A stretch of 12,852 bases of DNA from Nocardioidaceae bacterium (lineage in GTDB: Bacteria; Actinomycetota; Actinomycetes; Propionibacteriales; Nocardioidaceae): contig JACCZI010000158.1 of the NCBI GenBank assembly GCA_013696015.1, positions 1 to 12,852 on the forward strand, given 5' to 3'. The notes beneath the pieces are model-generated. The model ran no database searches, was not told the origin of the DNA, and saw only the letters and a program-made list of their open reading frames with translations. The position numbers were made by a program, and so were the translations under genes. Of this stretch, positions 5,861-12,756 are shown one piece after another; position 1 is the stretch's first letter, and each line of letters opens with the position of its first letter.

Positions 5861-7215
5861 GAGTCCAGGTCCGCCAGGGCGGTCTCGATGGCGCGGTGGA
5901 ACGTGGGGTAGGCCCACATCGAGTGACGCAGCGTCGCCACCGGCACCTCGGCGCGGACCGCGACGGCCAGGGCGCCCAGGATCTCGCCCCCGTACGGCCC
6001 GGCGCTTGTCGCACCGACCAGCACACCGCGCGCGGCGTCCTCGACCACCTTGATGAACCCCTCGTTGCCGACGGCGTGGATGTACCCACGGGAGGAGGTC
6101 GAGAGCGCGGTGATGCCGGTGCGAACCTCGACCCCCGCCTCCCACGCCTGCTTCTCCGTCTTGCCGACCGCGCCGACCTCGGGGTCGGTGAACGTGACCC
6201 GCGGCAGCGCACGGTAGTCGGCGGGTGGGCCGTCCTCGCCGAGGATGTCGCGGGCCGCGATCGCCGCCTGGTACATCGCCACGTGGGTGAAGGCACCCTT
6301 GCCGGTGACGTCACCGATCGCCCAGATGCCGTCGGTGAGGCGCAGGTGGTCGTCGACGTCGAGGAAGCGACCGGAGATGTCCACCCCCACCGAGTTGAGA
6401 CCCAGCGGGCCCAGTCGGGCGCTTCGTCCCGTCGCGACCAGCAGCCGGTCGGCGCGCAACGAGTCACCACCGTCGAGCGTCACAGTGAACGTCGTGCCGT
6501 CGTGGGCGACCGCGGTGGCCTTGGCGTTGCTGGACACGTGGATGCCCTCGCGCTCGAACACCTCGGCCAGCAGGCGGCCCGCCTCCGGCTCCTCCATCGC
6601 GAGCAGGCATGGTCCGGACTCGATCACGGTCACGGTGCAGCCGAAGCGCGCGTACACCTGCGCCAGCTCCACACCGATCGCACCGCCGCCGAGCACGATC
6701 ATCGAGTGCGGCACCTCCCGCGCCTCGATCGCCTCACGGTTTGTCCAGTACGGCGTGTCCATCAGCCCGTCGACCGGCGGGATGAACGCTGACGTGCCCG
6801 GATTCAGGACGATGGCGCGGCGGACCTCGTACACCTGTCCACTCACGCTGATCCGACCCGGGCCGGTGACGCTCCCGACCCCGTGCACGACGCGGCAGCC
6901 GCGGCCCTCGAGGCGCTCGACCGCCACGGTGTCGTCCCAGTCAGCGGTCAGCTTGCGGACCCGCTGCGCGACCGGGCCCCAGTCGGCCTCCACCTGCGCA
7001 CTGCCGGCCAGGTCGCGGACCCGGCGCGCCTCCGCCAAGACGTCGGCCGAGCGGATCATCGCCTTGGACGGGATGCATCCCCAGTACGGGCACTCGCCAC
7101 CGACCAGCTGTCGTTCCACGGCGAGGACGTCGAGCCCGGCGTCACCGAGCCGCCCGGCGAGGTCCTCTCCGCCCGGTCCCAGGCCGATGACGGCGACGTC
7201 GACGACGTTGGCCAT
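5857..7215 (-). CDS. FAD-dependent pyridine nucleotide-disulfide oxidoreductase-like protein
   Basis: A 452-aa member of the lipoamide dehydrogenase/mercuric reductase superfamily. FAD binding: GLGPGG at 11-16 and AIGDVTGKGAFTHVA near 294. Redox disulfide: GGECPYWGCIPSK with C42 and C47. NAD(P) binding: VLGGGAIGVE at 174-183. The C-terminal dimerisation domain ends RHSMWAYPTFHRAIETAL. The His-Glu base pair of true lipoamide dehydrogenase (HPTxxE) is absent, with Tyr at the His position. There is no C-terminal CC pair as in MerA and no N-terminal heavy-metal domain, so the substrate is unknown. The usual ATGxxP segment after the first FAD domain reads NPGTSAF. The ATG is 1 nt after the stop of the upstream fusion gene and has no strong Shine-Dalgarno, so it probably depends on reinitiation. 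The downstream CYTH-CHAD gene overlaps by ATGA. Confidence 0.9.
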   Translation of the reverse strand: MANVVDVAVIGLGPGGEDLAGRLGDAGLDVLAVERQLVGGECPYWGCIPSKAMIRSADVLAEARRVRDLAGSAQVEADWGPVAQRVRKLTADWDDTVAVERLEGRGCRVVHGVGSVTGPGRISVSGQVYEVRRAIVLNPGTSAFIPPVDGLMDTPYWTNREAIEAREVPHSMIVLGGGAIGVELAQVYARFGCTVTVIESGPCLLAMEEPEAGRLLAEVFEREGIHVSSNAKATAVAHDGTTFTVTLDGGDSLRADRLLVATGRSARLGPLGLNSVGVDISGRFLDVDDHLRLTDGIWAIGDVTGKGAFTHVAMYQAAIAARDILGEDGPPADYRALPRVTFTDPEVGAVGKTEKQAWEAGVEVRTGITALSTSSRGYIHAVGNEGFIKVVEDAARGVLVGATSAGPYGGEILGALAVAVRAEVPVATLRHSMWAYPTFHRAIETALADLDS

Positions 7216-7216
7216 G

Positions 7217-10009
7217 TCAGAGCTTCAGTCCGACGTACTTGGTCTCCAGGTACTCCTCGATCCCCTCGCTCCCGCCCTCGCGGCCGAAGCCGCTGGCCTT
7301 GACGCCGCCGAACGGCGCCGCAGGGTTGGAGACGATGCCCTGGTTGAGCCCGACCATGCCGGTCTCGAGACGCTCGGCGACCGAGATCGCGCGGGACACA
7401 TCACGGGTGAAGACGTAGGCGACGAGGCCGAAGTCCGTGTCGTTCGCCATCGCCACCGCCTGGTCGTCGTCGGCGAAGGTGAACACCGGTGCGACCGGGC
7501 CGAAGATCTCCTCGCGGAACACCCGGGCCGACTGGGGTACACCGTTGAGCACCGTGGGGGAGTAGAACCAGCCCGCCCGGTCGGGGGCGCTGCCGCCCAC
7601 GACGACCTCGCCGCCGGATGCCACTGCGTCCGTGACCAGCTCGGCGACCTTGTCGCGCTGCTTCTGCTCGACCAGGGGACCGACGTCCACGCCCTCCTCG
7701 GTGCCGCGGCCGACGCGCAAGGTGCCCATCCGCCCGGCCAGCTTGTCGGCAAACCCCGCGGCGATCGACTCGTGCACGAGGAAACGGTTGGCGGCTGTGC
7801 AGGCCTCGCCTCCGTTGCGCATCTTTGCCAGCATCGCGCCGTCGACAGCCGCGTCGACGTCGGCGTCGGCGAAGACGAGGAAGGGCGCGTTCCCGCCGAG
7901 CTCCATCGAGACCCTCAGCAAGCCTTCAGCCGACTGCTCCACTAGCCGGCGCCCTACCTCGGTGGAGCCGGTGAACGTCAGCTTGCGCAGCCGCGGGTCG
8001 CGGATCAGCGGCTCCATCACCGCACCGGTCGAGTGCGTGGTGACGACGTTGAGGACGCCCGGCGGCAAACCGGCCTCGGCGAGGATGTCGGCCAGCGCCA
8101 GCATGCTCAGCGGCGTGAGCGAGGCCGGCTTGACGACCATCGTGCACCCTGCCGCGATCGCCGGACCGATCTTGCGGGTGCCCATCGCCAGCGGGAAGTT
8201 CCACGGCGTGATCATCAGGCACGGACCCACCGGCTGCTTCATGGTCAGCAGCCGGGTCGCGCCGTTGGGCGCCACCGAGTAGCGGCCGCTGATACGGACG
8301 GCCTCCTCGGAGAACCAGCGGAAGAACTCCGCGCCGTACGTGATCTCAGCGGCGGACTCCTTCAGCGGTTTACCCATCTCGAGGGTCATCAGCAGCGCGA
8401 GGTCGTCCATCCGCTCGGTGATGAGCTCGAACGCCCGACGCAGGATCTCCCCGCGGTCGCGGGGCGGCGTCGCGGCCCATGCGGGACCCGCGTCGACGGC
8501 GGCATCGAGCGCTGCCCGCCCGTCGGCGACGCTGGCGTCGGCGACCTCGGCGATGGCCTCGGCGGTCGAAGGGTCCTCGACGACCAACCGGCGGCCGCCC
8601 TCGGCCGGGCGCCACTCGCCGCCGATGAACAAGCCGGTGGGCGCGGCGTGGACGACCTTCGCCTCGTGGTCGTCGAGCCCGGCCAGTGCCCCCATCGGAT
8701 CCCAGGCCGGGAGCACGATCGGCTCGGTGTCGAGGGCGTCTTGGAGCTCTGCTGGGAGCGCGTCGCGACGTACGGCGATCTCGAAGACGTGCTCGCCGAA
8801 CCAGCTGTCGTTCATCGTCCAGAAGCCCTTGTCGGCCTTTTCGCCACCCCAGCTGTTCTCGACGCGCCAGCGCCGGGGTGCGCCATCTACGACATCCACA
8901 CCGGTGAACAGCATCGCGTGGGTCATGAGCGTCTCGTGATGGTCCAGCCGCTCGTCCTTGCTCATCGTCAGGTCGGCGTCGTACACCGAGCCGTAGTCGT
9001 AGAGCCCGGCATCCCACAGGCCGAGCTCCATGTGCGACATCTTCTCGGTGTCGCAGCCGAACCAGACCGGCTCACCGCCGGTGATGGCCTGTTGGGCGAG
9101 CGAGCGCAGCACGTCGACCTCGACGTTGAGGTAGACGACCGGTGGCGCGCCGACGACGTTGCCGAGGTGCTCCACTGTGTACGTCTGCCCGACCCGGCTG
9201 GTCTCGCGCGGGTCGTGGACGATGCAGACGTAGTCGTCGAGCGGCAGCGTCACGTAGCTCTGCGCGAACTCCTGCGGCGTGATCTCACCGTCGCGGTGGA
9301 ATTTACGGTCCTTGTCATTCCACTGCCACACGAAACGCTCCGGCGGGGTGCCGAGGTGGATGCTCAGGATGCGGTGCACGACCCCGAGCACCTGTGACTT
9401 GAGCTCCCGCAGTTCGGCTGCATCGTCGCCGGCCGCAGCCCGGCTGCGCAGGTCCCGCGCCGCCCGACGCAGGGCCTGTGAGAGCGCCCGGTTGAGTCGG
9501 TACGTCTCCGACGACGACTGGGTCTCGGGCATCGCGACCTTGGGCACCAGCCCGTGCTTGCGTACCAGCGCGACGAACATGTTCCACTGCCCGCCGTCCT
9601 CGGCCGGCATCGTCAGCAGGTGTGCGACGGTGCGGTCGTCGACGTGGCGCTCGGCGGTCTCGATGATCGCCTCGAGCCAGTGGTTGGCCTTCTCGAGCTT
9701 GTCCCAGAACATCACGTAGTTCTGACTGAACTCGAAGTCCTTCAGACACATGCGCTCGGCGGCGCCGACACGGAGCAGGTTGAGTCCCGCGAACAGCCAG
9801 CAGCGACCGCTCTTCTTCTGGTCGGTGACGGCCCAGTCGTCGAGCAGGTGCGAGACCGAGTGGTCGATCCCTGTGACGACGCCACGATCGAGCGCGAGGT
9901 CGTCGACGGAGGTCCTGGTGACGGCGTTCTGGGCCAGCCGGTACGTCGGGTTGGCCGTGAAGTCCTTGGCAAAGCCCTCGAGCTCGGCGCTGCTCAGACC
10001 ACGATCCAT
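7217..10009 (-). CDS. Fusion of bleomycin hydrolase/PepC-type cysteine peptidase and aldehyde dehydrogenase
   Basis: One uninterrupted 930-aa frame with two full-length enzymes. Residues 1-443 are a C1 peptidase of the PepC/bleomycin hydrolase type: TDQKKSGRCWLF with Q64 and catalytic C70, LMTHAMLFTGV with H364, RVENSWGG with N385, and the family's C-terminal tail EPIVLPAWDPMGALA at 429-443. Residues about 457-930 are an aldehyde dehydrogenase of the succinate-semialdehyde dehydrogenase-like group: PWNFPLAMGTRKIGP with N604, K627 in MVVKPAS, FTGSTEVGRRL, ELGGNAPF with E703, GGEACTAANR with nucleophile C737, and EEIFGP. All key residues are present, so both halves should be active. The linker is only about 13 residues. 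The ATG at 10009 is preferred over an upstream GTG (10021) because GGAGG lies 5 nt before it. First gene of a three-gene operon. Fusion or sequencing artefact cannot be separated here, but nothing in the frame looks broken. Confidence 0.92.
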   Translation of the reverse strand: MDRGLSSAELEGFAKDFTANPTYRLAQNAVTRTSVDDLALDRGVVTGIDHSVSHLLDDWAVTDQKKSGRCWLFAGLNLLRVGAAERMCLKDFEFSQNYVMFWDKLEKANHWLEAIIETAERHVDDRTVAHLLTMPAEDGGQWNMFVALVRKHGLVPKVAMPETQSSSETYRLNRALSQALRRAARDLRSRAAAGDDAAELRELKSQVLGVVHRILSIHLGTPPERFVWQWNDKDRKFHRDGEITPQEFAQSYVTLPLDDYVCIVHDPRETSRVGQTYTVEHLGNVVGAPPVVYLNVEVDVLRSLAQQAITGGEPVWFGCDTEKMSHMELGLWDAGLYDYGSVYDADLTMSKDERLDHHETLMTHAMLFTGVDVVDGAPRRWRVENSWGGEKADKGFWTMNDSWFGEHVFEIAVRRDALPAELQDALDTEPIVLPAWDPMGALAGLDDHEAKVVHAAPTGLFIGGEWRPAEGGRRLVVEDPSTAEAIAEVADASVADGRAALDAAVDAGPAWAATPPRDRGEILRRAFELITERMDDLALLMTLEMGKPLKESAAEITYGAEFFRWFSEEAVRISGRYSVAPNGATRLLTMKQPVGPCLMITPWNFPLAMGTRKIGPAIAAGCTMVVKPASLTPLSMLALADILAEAGLPPGVLNVVTTHSTGAVMEPLIRDPRLRKLTFTGSTEVGRRLVEQSAEGLLRVSMELGGNAPFLVFADADVDAAVDGAMLAKMRNGGEACTAANRFLVHESIAAGFADKLAGRMGTLRVGRGTEEGVDVGPLVEQKQRDKVAELVTDAVASGGEVVVGGSAPDRAGWFYSPTVLNGVPQSARVFREEIFGPVAPVFTFADDDQAVAMANDTDFGLVAYVFTRDVSRAISVAERLETGMVGLNQGIVSNPAAPFGGVKASGFGREGGSEGIEEYLETKYVGLKL
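8639..8683 (-). other. Peptidase-dehydrogenase junction within the fusion gene
   Basis: Encodes the last PepC residue (A443), the linker GLDDHEAKVVHAA and the first dehydrogenase residue P457. PepC enzymes normally stop at about the MGALA tail, so the fusion has a stop-to-sense boundary exactly there. There is no ATG or GTG inside the linker. The nearest internal ATG is M439 (8693-8695), within the PepC tail, and has only a weak GGGA upstream. Confidence 0.75.
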
Positions 10010-10176
10010 GAATGCCTCCACCGGTGGACGTCGTCGGTCCCGTCGAGGGTACGCCAGCCGCGCCTCTTCCTCACCTCGCCGGAACGGACGCTGCTGCCCC
10101 CGCTGAGACTGACATTCTTGCGAATCGCCGGTGAGTCCTTGCGCAGACGTCAGTCTGAACGGTTGTCTTCAAGGTT
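10010..10176. promoter_or_regulatory. Divergent intergenic region with inverted repeat
   Basis: A 167-bp gap between the divergent fusion gene and the membrane-protein gene must hold both promoters. AGACTGAC (10106-10113) and GTCAGTCT (10149-10156) form a perfect 8-bp inverted repeat 35 bp apart. CTTGCG occurs at 10118 and 10138, a 20-bp spacing. These could be regulator half-sites. No convincing -35/-10 pair could be assigned on either strand. Confidence 0.45.
10015..10019 (-). promoter_or_regulatory. Shine-Dalgarno deciding the fusion-gene start
   Basis: GGAGG on the minus strand, 5 nt before the ATG at 10009. It overlaps the alternative GTG at 10019-10021, which therefore cannot use it. 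Confidence 0.75.
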
Positions 10177-11391
10177 ATGGAGCCGAACACTGCCCCCTCG
10201 GACCCGATGTTCGCCAGGGTCGACTCACTCGTACGTGATGGCACACTGAGTGCCGAACAGGCCGGCCGGGTCTACGCGCGGGTGCGGGAGGCAGGCAGCG
10301 AAACGCCCGCAGGGGCCACCAGCGTGCTGGCCGCCGACACCGACACCGACACCAACCGCTGGACGCTACCGCAGCGCATGTCGGGAGGTGCGGCGGTGCT
10401 CGGAGCCGCTGTGCTGCTGGGTGCGCTGTTCGTCGCCGGCAACCTCGCGGACCAGGACGACTTCAACTGGAAGGCCTTTCTGGTCGTGTTCGTCGGCGCT
10501 GTCGCGCTCTGCGCCGTCGCTGCCGCCACCGCGCTGTTGGGCGGCGATCCGGACCACCGCAGATGGATCGCCACCGTCGTAGCGGCGACGGGCATCGTCG
10601 CGCTGGCGTTGGTGTTGGACATCCTCCTGCAAGGCAAGGACTGGTCGGAGTACCTGACGGGTGCGCTGATGGTGGTGGCTGGCGTTGCGGCGTACCTGTG
10701 GCTACGTGAGTCTGCGCTGACGGCGGTTGTCGTGCTCGGTGGACTGCTCGTCCTGACGCAGATCATCGAGGACGTCACCGACGACCAGACGGCCACGATC
10801 GGGCCTCAGATCGCGCTGACGGTGTTCGGCATCGTCGTCGCCGCGGCCGGATGGCCGTTGGCAAGCCGACATGTGACGGGCATGCTCGGCGGGGTCATCG
10901 CATTGGGGGGCATGGTGTTGGCGGTGCTCTTCGCCGGCCTCTTCGTACTCACACTCGGCGTGTTCCGTAGTGGTCCTCTTGACGCGGGGCCCCAGTCGGA
11001 CGTGAACGGTGACCTCTGGACGGCGCTGGCCATCGGGTTGCTCGTCTGCGCTGGACTGGCTGCGTTGTACGCCTACTCCGAGTTCATCGGCTATCTCGTG
11101 CTCGCCTTCCTCGGGGCGGTGGCGCTGGTCGTGGGGTCGCTGCTGTCGCTGCGTACCGACATCCGGCTGTGGCTCGCGGTCATCATCGGTGCGGTCGGCG
11201 GGCTACTCGCGGCAGGCGCCGCGTTGCGCGAGCTGGTGGCGCGCGGCAGCGGGACCCGTCGCTCCACACGACGCGGAAGTCCACCACCCGGGTACGGCGT
11301 TCCCCAGGGCAGTCCGCAGCCCCCGCCGGCGTACGGGACGCCGCCGACCATGAGGCCGCCACCGCCCGGCGGTCCGCCACCACCGACGTAG
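10177..11391 (+). CDS. Polytopic membrane protein, DUF2157-like, with Pro/Gly-rich tail
   Basis: A 404-aa integral membrane protein. Residues 10-38 form a short soluble helix region (FARVDSLVRDGTLSAEQAGRV) like the start of DUF2157 proteins. Next is a linker with a TDTDTDT repeat at 55-60. About ten hydrophobic spans follow, roughly at 70-90, 99-121, 129-151, 160-176, 180-196, 210-228, 233-262, 281-300, 303-324 and 330-350. The last 50 residues are basic and then proline/glycine-rich (PPPGYG, PPPAYG, PPPPGGPPPP), likely a disordered cytoplasmic tail. The start ATG has only AAGG very close by, so translation initiation may be weak or leaderless. No catalytic motif is visible. Function unknown; the family assignment is tentative and from memory. 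It is transcribed away from the peptidase operon. Confidence 0.85.
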   Translation: MEPNTAPSDPMFARVDSLVRDGTLSAEQAGRVYARVREAGSETPAGATSVLAADTDTDTNRWTLPQRMSGGAAVLGAAVLLGALFVAGNLADQDDFNWKAFLVVFVGAVALCAVAAATALLGGDPDHRRWIATVVAATGIVALALVLDILLQGKDWSEYLTGALMVVAGVAAYLWLRESALTAVVVLGGLLVLTQIIEDVTDDQTATIGPQIALTVFGIVVAAAGWPLASRHVTGMLGGVIALGGMVLAVLFAGLFVLTLGVFRSGPLDAGPQSDVNGDLWTALAIGLLVCAGLAALYAYSEFIGYLVLAFLGAVALVVGSLLSLRTDIRLWLAVIIGAVGGLLAAGAALRELVARGSGTRRSTRRGSPPPGYGVPQGSPQPPPAYGTPPTMRPPPPGGPPPPT

Positions 11392-11447
11392 ATCAGCGGC
11401 TTTCCACAGCGTTGGATCAGCTTTCGAAGACTGTCGGCGGCCTCGCA

Positions 11448-11453
11448 TATAAT
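11448..11453 (+). promoter_or_regulatory. Perfect -10 box of the HNH gene (leaderless)
   Basis: TATAAT ends 7 nt before the ATG at 11461, so transcription should start at or next to the A of the start codon, giving a leaderless mRNA. There is no Shine-Dalgarno. The -35 is poor (TTCGAA at 11423-11428 with a long 19-bp spacer is the best seen). Confidence 0.7.
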
Positions 11454-11468
11454 CGTACACATGTTCGA
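11453..11468 (+). promoter_or_regulatory. LexA/SOS-type operator overlapping the start codon
   Basis: TCGTACACATGTTCGA matches the actinobacterial SOS box TCGAAC-N4-GTTCGA at 11 of 12 defined positions. It begins at the last base of the TATAAT box and contains the ATG (11461-11463), so bound LexA would block the promoter and the predicted start point. Members of the 13E12 family are, to my memory, among DNA-damage-inducible LexA targets in mycobacteria. Confidence 0.75.
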
Positions 11469-12747
11469 TAACAAATCCGAGCCGCGCTACCAACGGCCGA
11501 GAAACGCTCTTGATGTCACCGCGCGACGCATCGACGAGATTGCGGAGTGGGAGCGGGTGATAGCCCATGCGCACGCGCGCCAGGCATTGGCCGTCGCGGC
11601 GCTGGTCAAAGAGCGGGTACGTCTCGACAAACTCGTCGGAGTGTGGACATCTGACGCGGGCAAGCACGCCACCGAGGAGGTAGCGCTTGCGCGAGGCGTT
11701 TCTCCGATGACTGCTAACCAACACATCGGCTTCGCTATGGCATTGACCGAGGACCACCCGGCGACATTGGGAGCCATGCTCAATGGCACGGTGAGTGCCA
11801 GCGCGGCGCGGATCATCGTCCAGGAGTGCGAGGTGCTCGGCAGCTCCGACCGGCACGCTGTCGACTCCCTCATTGGGCTCGAGGCCGGCGAGCTCACTCC
11901 CGGTCAGGTGCGCAAGGCCGTGCGTCGTCGGGTCTGCGCGGCAGACCCAGAGGCTGCCAGTCGGCGCGCCCGGGTCGCACGATCCCGCAAGCGCATCTCG
12001 TTCCTGCCGCGCGAGGACGCCACAGCCTCACTGTGGAACGTACTGCCCGCAGAACAGGCCATGGCCTGTTGGACGGCTCTCGACAACCACGCGCGTGGCG
12101 TTCGAGGTGACGGTGACGAGCGGTCGATCGAGCACATCATGTGTGACGCGTTCGTTGAGCGCCTCACCGGGCAGCGCCGGGCGGCTGACGTACCGGTCGA
12201 GGTCCAGGTCGTGATCTCCGCGTCGAGCCTGCTCGGTCAGGACGGTGCTCCGGCGACTCTTGGTCGCTACGGCGTCATCCCTGCCGAGCTCGCGCGCCAG
12301 CTGGCGGCGAGTGATAGTGCCTTCGCCCGGCGGTTGGTCTGCGATCCGCTTGACGGTCGCGTCCTCGAGCTCAGCACTCGTAAGATCCGCTTCGACGGTT
12401 CGTTACGAAGATTCATTCTTGCCCGAGATCAGGTCTGCCGGCTGTCCGTCTGTGACGCACCGATTCGCGACTGCGATCACTTGAAGCAGCGCGCGCGTGG
12501 AGGGCGCACGGAGGCCAGCAACGGACAAGGGCTGTGCGAGCGGACCCACTACTGCCGGGACCATCCCGGCTGGGACCTCGATGTCGACATGCGCCCCGGA
12601 TCCGACCGCGTCACCTGGATCACCCCGACGGGGCACCGATACGACTCCTATCCGCCGCCTGCTCTCGGCCTCGGCAGCCTTGATGCCACATCGCTACGCC
12701 GCATCAAACGCCGGCGGCGTCGCCGGCGCAGTCGCAAGCGCGAGTAG
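11461..12747 (+). CDS. DUF222/HNH endonuclease-like protein (13E12-repeat type)
   Basis: A 428-aa protein. Residues about 15-290 form a helical DUF222 region (ARGVSPMTANQHIGFAMAL at 77-95, LNGTVSASAARIIV at 107-120). Residues about 316-370 are an HNH nuclease fold: C326 and C331, D339-H340 as the metal/catalytic pair, GGRTEASNGQGLC with N354 and C359. Family members usually continue CERCN, completing a four-Cys zinc site. Here it reads CERTHYC, with Thr362 in place of the fourth Cys and H363/C365 close by. The C-terminus is a run of Arg/Lys (414-427) that could bind DNA. Such genes are multicopy and mobile-like in many actinobacteria; their role is not established. Expression looks LexA-controlled and leaderless. 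A hairpin follows at the stop. Confidence 0.9.
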   Translation: MFDNKSEPRYQRPRNALDVTARRIDEIAEWERVIAHAHARQALAVAALVKERVRLDKLVGVWTSDAGKHATEEVALARGVSPMTANQHIGFAMALTEDHPATLGAMLNGTVSASAARIIVQECEVLGSSDRHAVDSLIGLEAGELTPGQVRKAVRRRVCAADPEAASRRARVARSRKRISFLPREDATASLWNVLPAEQAMACWTALDNHARGVRGDGDERSIEHIMCDAFVERLTGQRRAADVPVEVQVVISASSLLGQDGAPATLGRYGVIPAELARQLAASDSAFARRLVCDPLDGRVLELSTRKIRFDGSLRRFILARDQVCRLSVCDAPIRDCDHLKQRARGGRTEASNGQGLCERTHYCRDHPGWDLDVDMRPGSDRVTWITPTGHRYDSYPPPALGLGSLDATSLRRIKRRRRRRRSRKRE

Positions 12748-12756
12748 CGACTGCGC
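12726..12756 (+). terminator. Hairpin overlapping the HNH stop codon
   Basis: GCGCAGTCGC (12726-12735) and GCGACTGCGC (12747-12756) are perfect 10-bp inverted copies around an 11-nt loop. The right arm begins at the last base of the TAG stop. There is no U-tract, but the stem strength and position fit a terminator. Confidence 0.6.

Noticed and set aside
5861..6145. N-terminal extension of the CYTH-CHAD protein
   Set aside because: Low-complexity Gly/Arg translation inside the flavoprotein gene; the ATG at 5860 fits the ATGA overlap and the CYTH N-terminus.
6245..7945. 566-aa open frame on the plus strand
   Set aside because: Antisense to the flavoprotein and the ALDH half, both of which have clear catalytic motifs; its own translation is Ser/Thr/Arg-biased.
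8600..8720. The peptidase-ALDH fusion as an obvious frameshift artefact
   Set aside because: Both domains are in the same frame and the linker reads cleanly; a lost stop codon cannot be excluded but there is no positive sign of error.
8033..9397. 454-aa open frame on the plus strand
   Set aside because: Antisense to the fusion gene and across its junction; composition is that of a shadow frame.
10010..10021. GTG start giving a 4-residue longer peptidase
   Set aside because: The GTG lies inside the Shine-Dalgarno that serves the ATG at 10009.
10335..10354. GACACC hexamer repeats in the membrane-protein gene
   Set aside because: Three in-frame copies encoding Asp-Thr in a linker; ordinary coding micro-repeat.
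12709..12728. CGCCGGCG repeated twice as a regulatory palindrome
   Set aside because: Encodes part of the Arg-rich tail; the motif is a by-product of CGC/CGG arginine codons.
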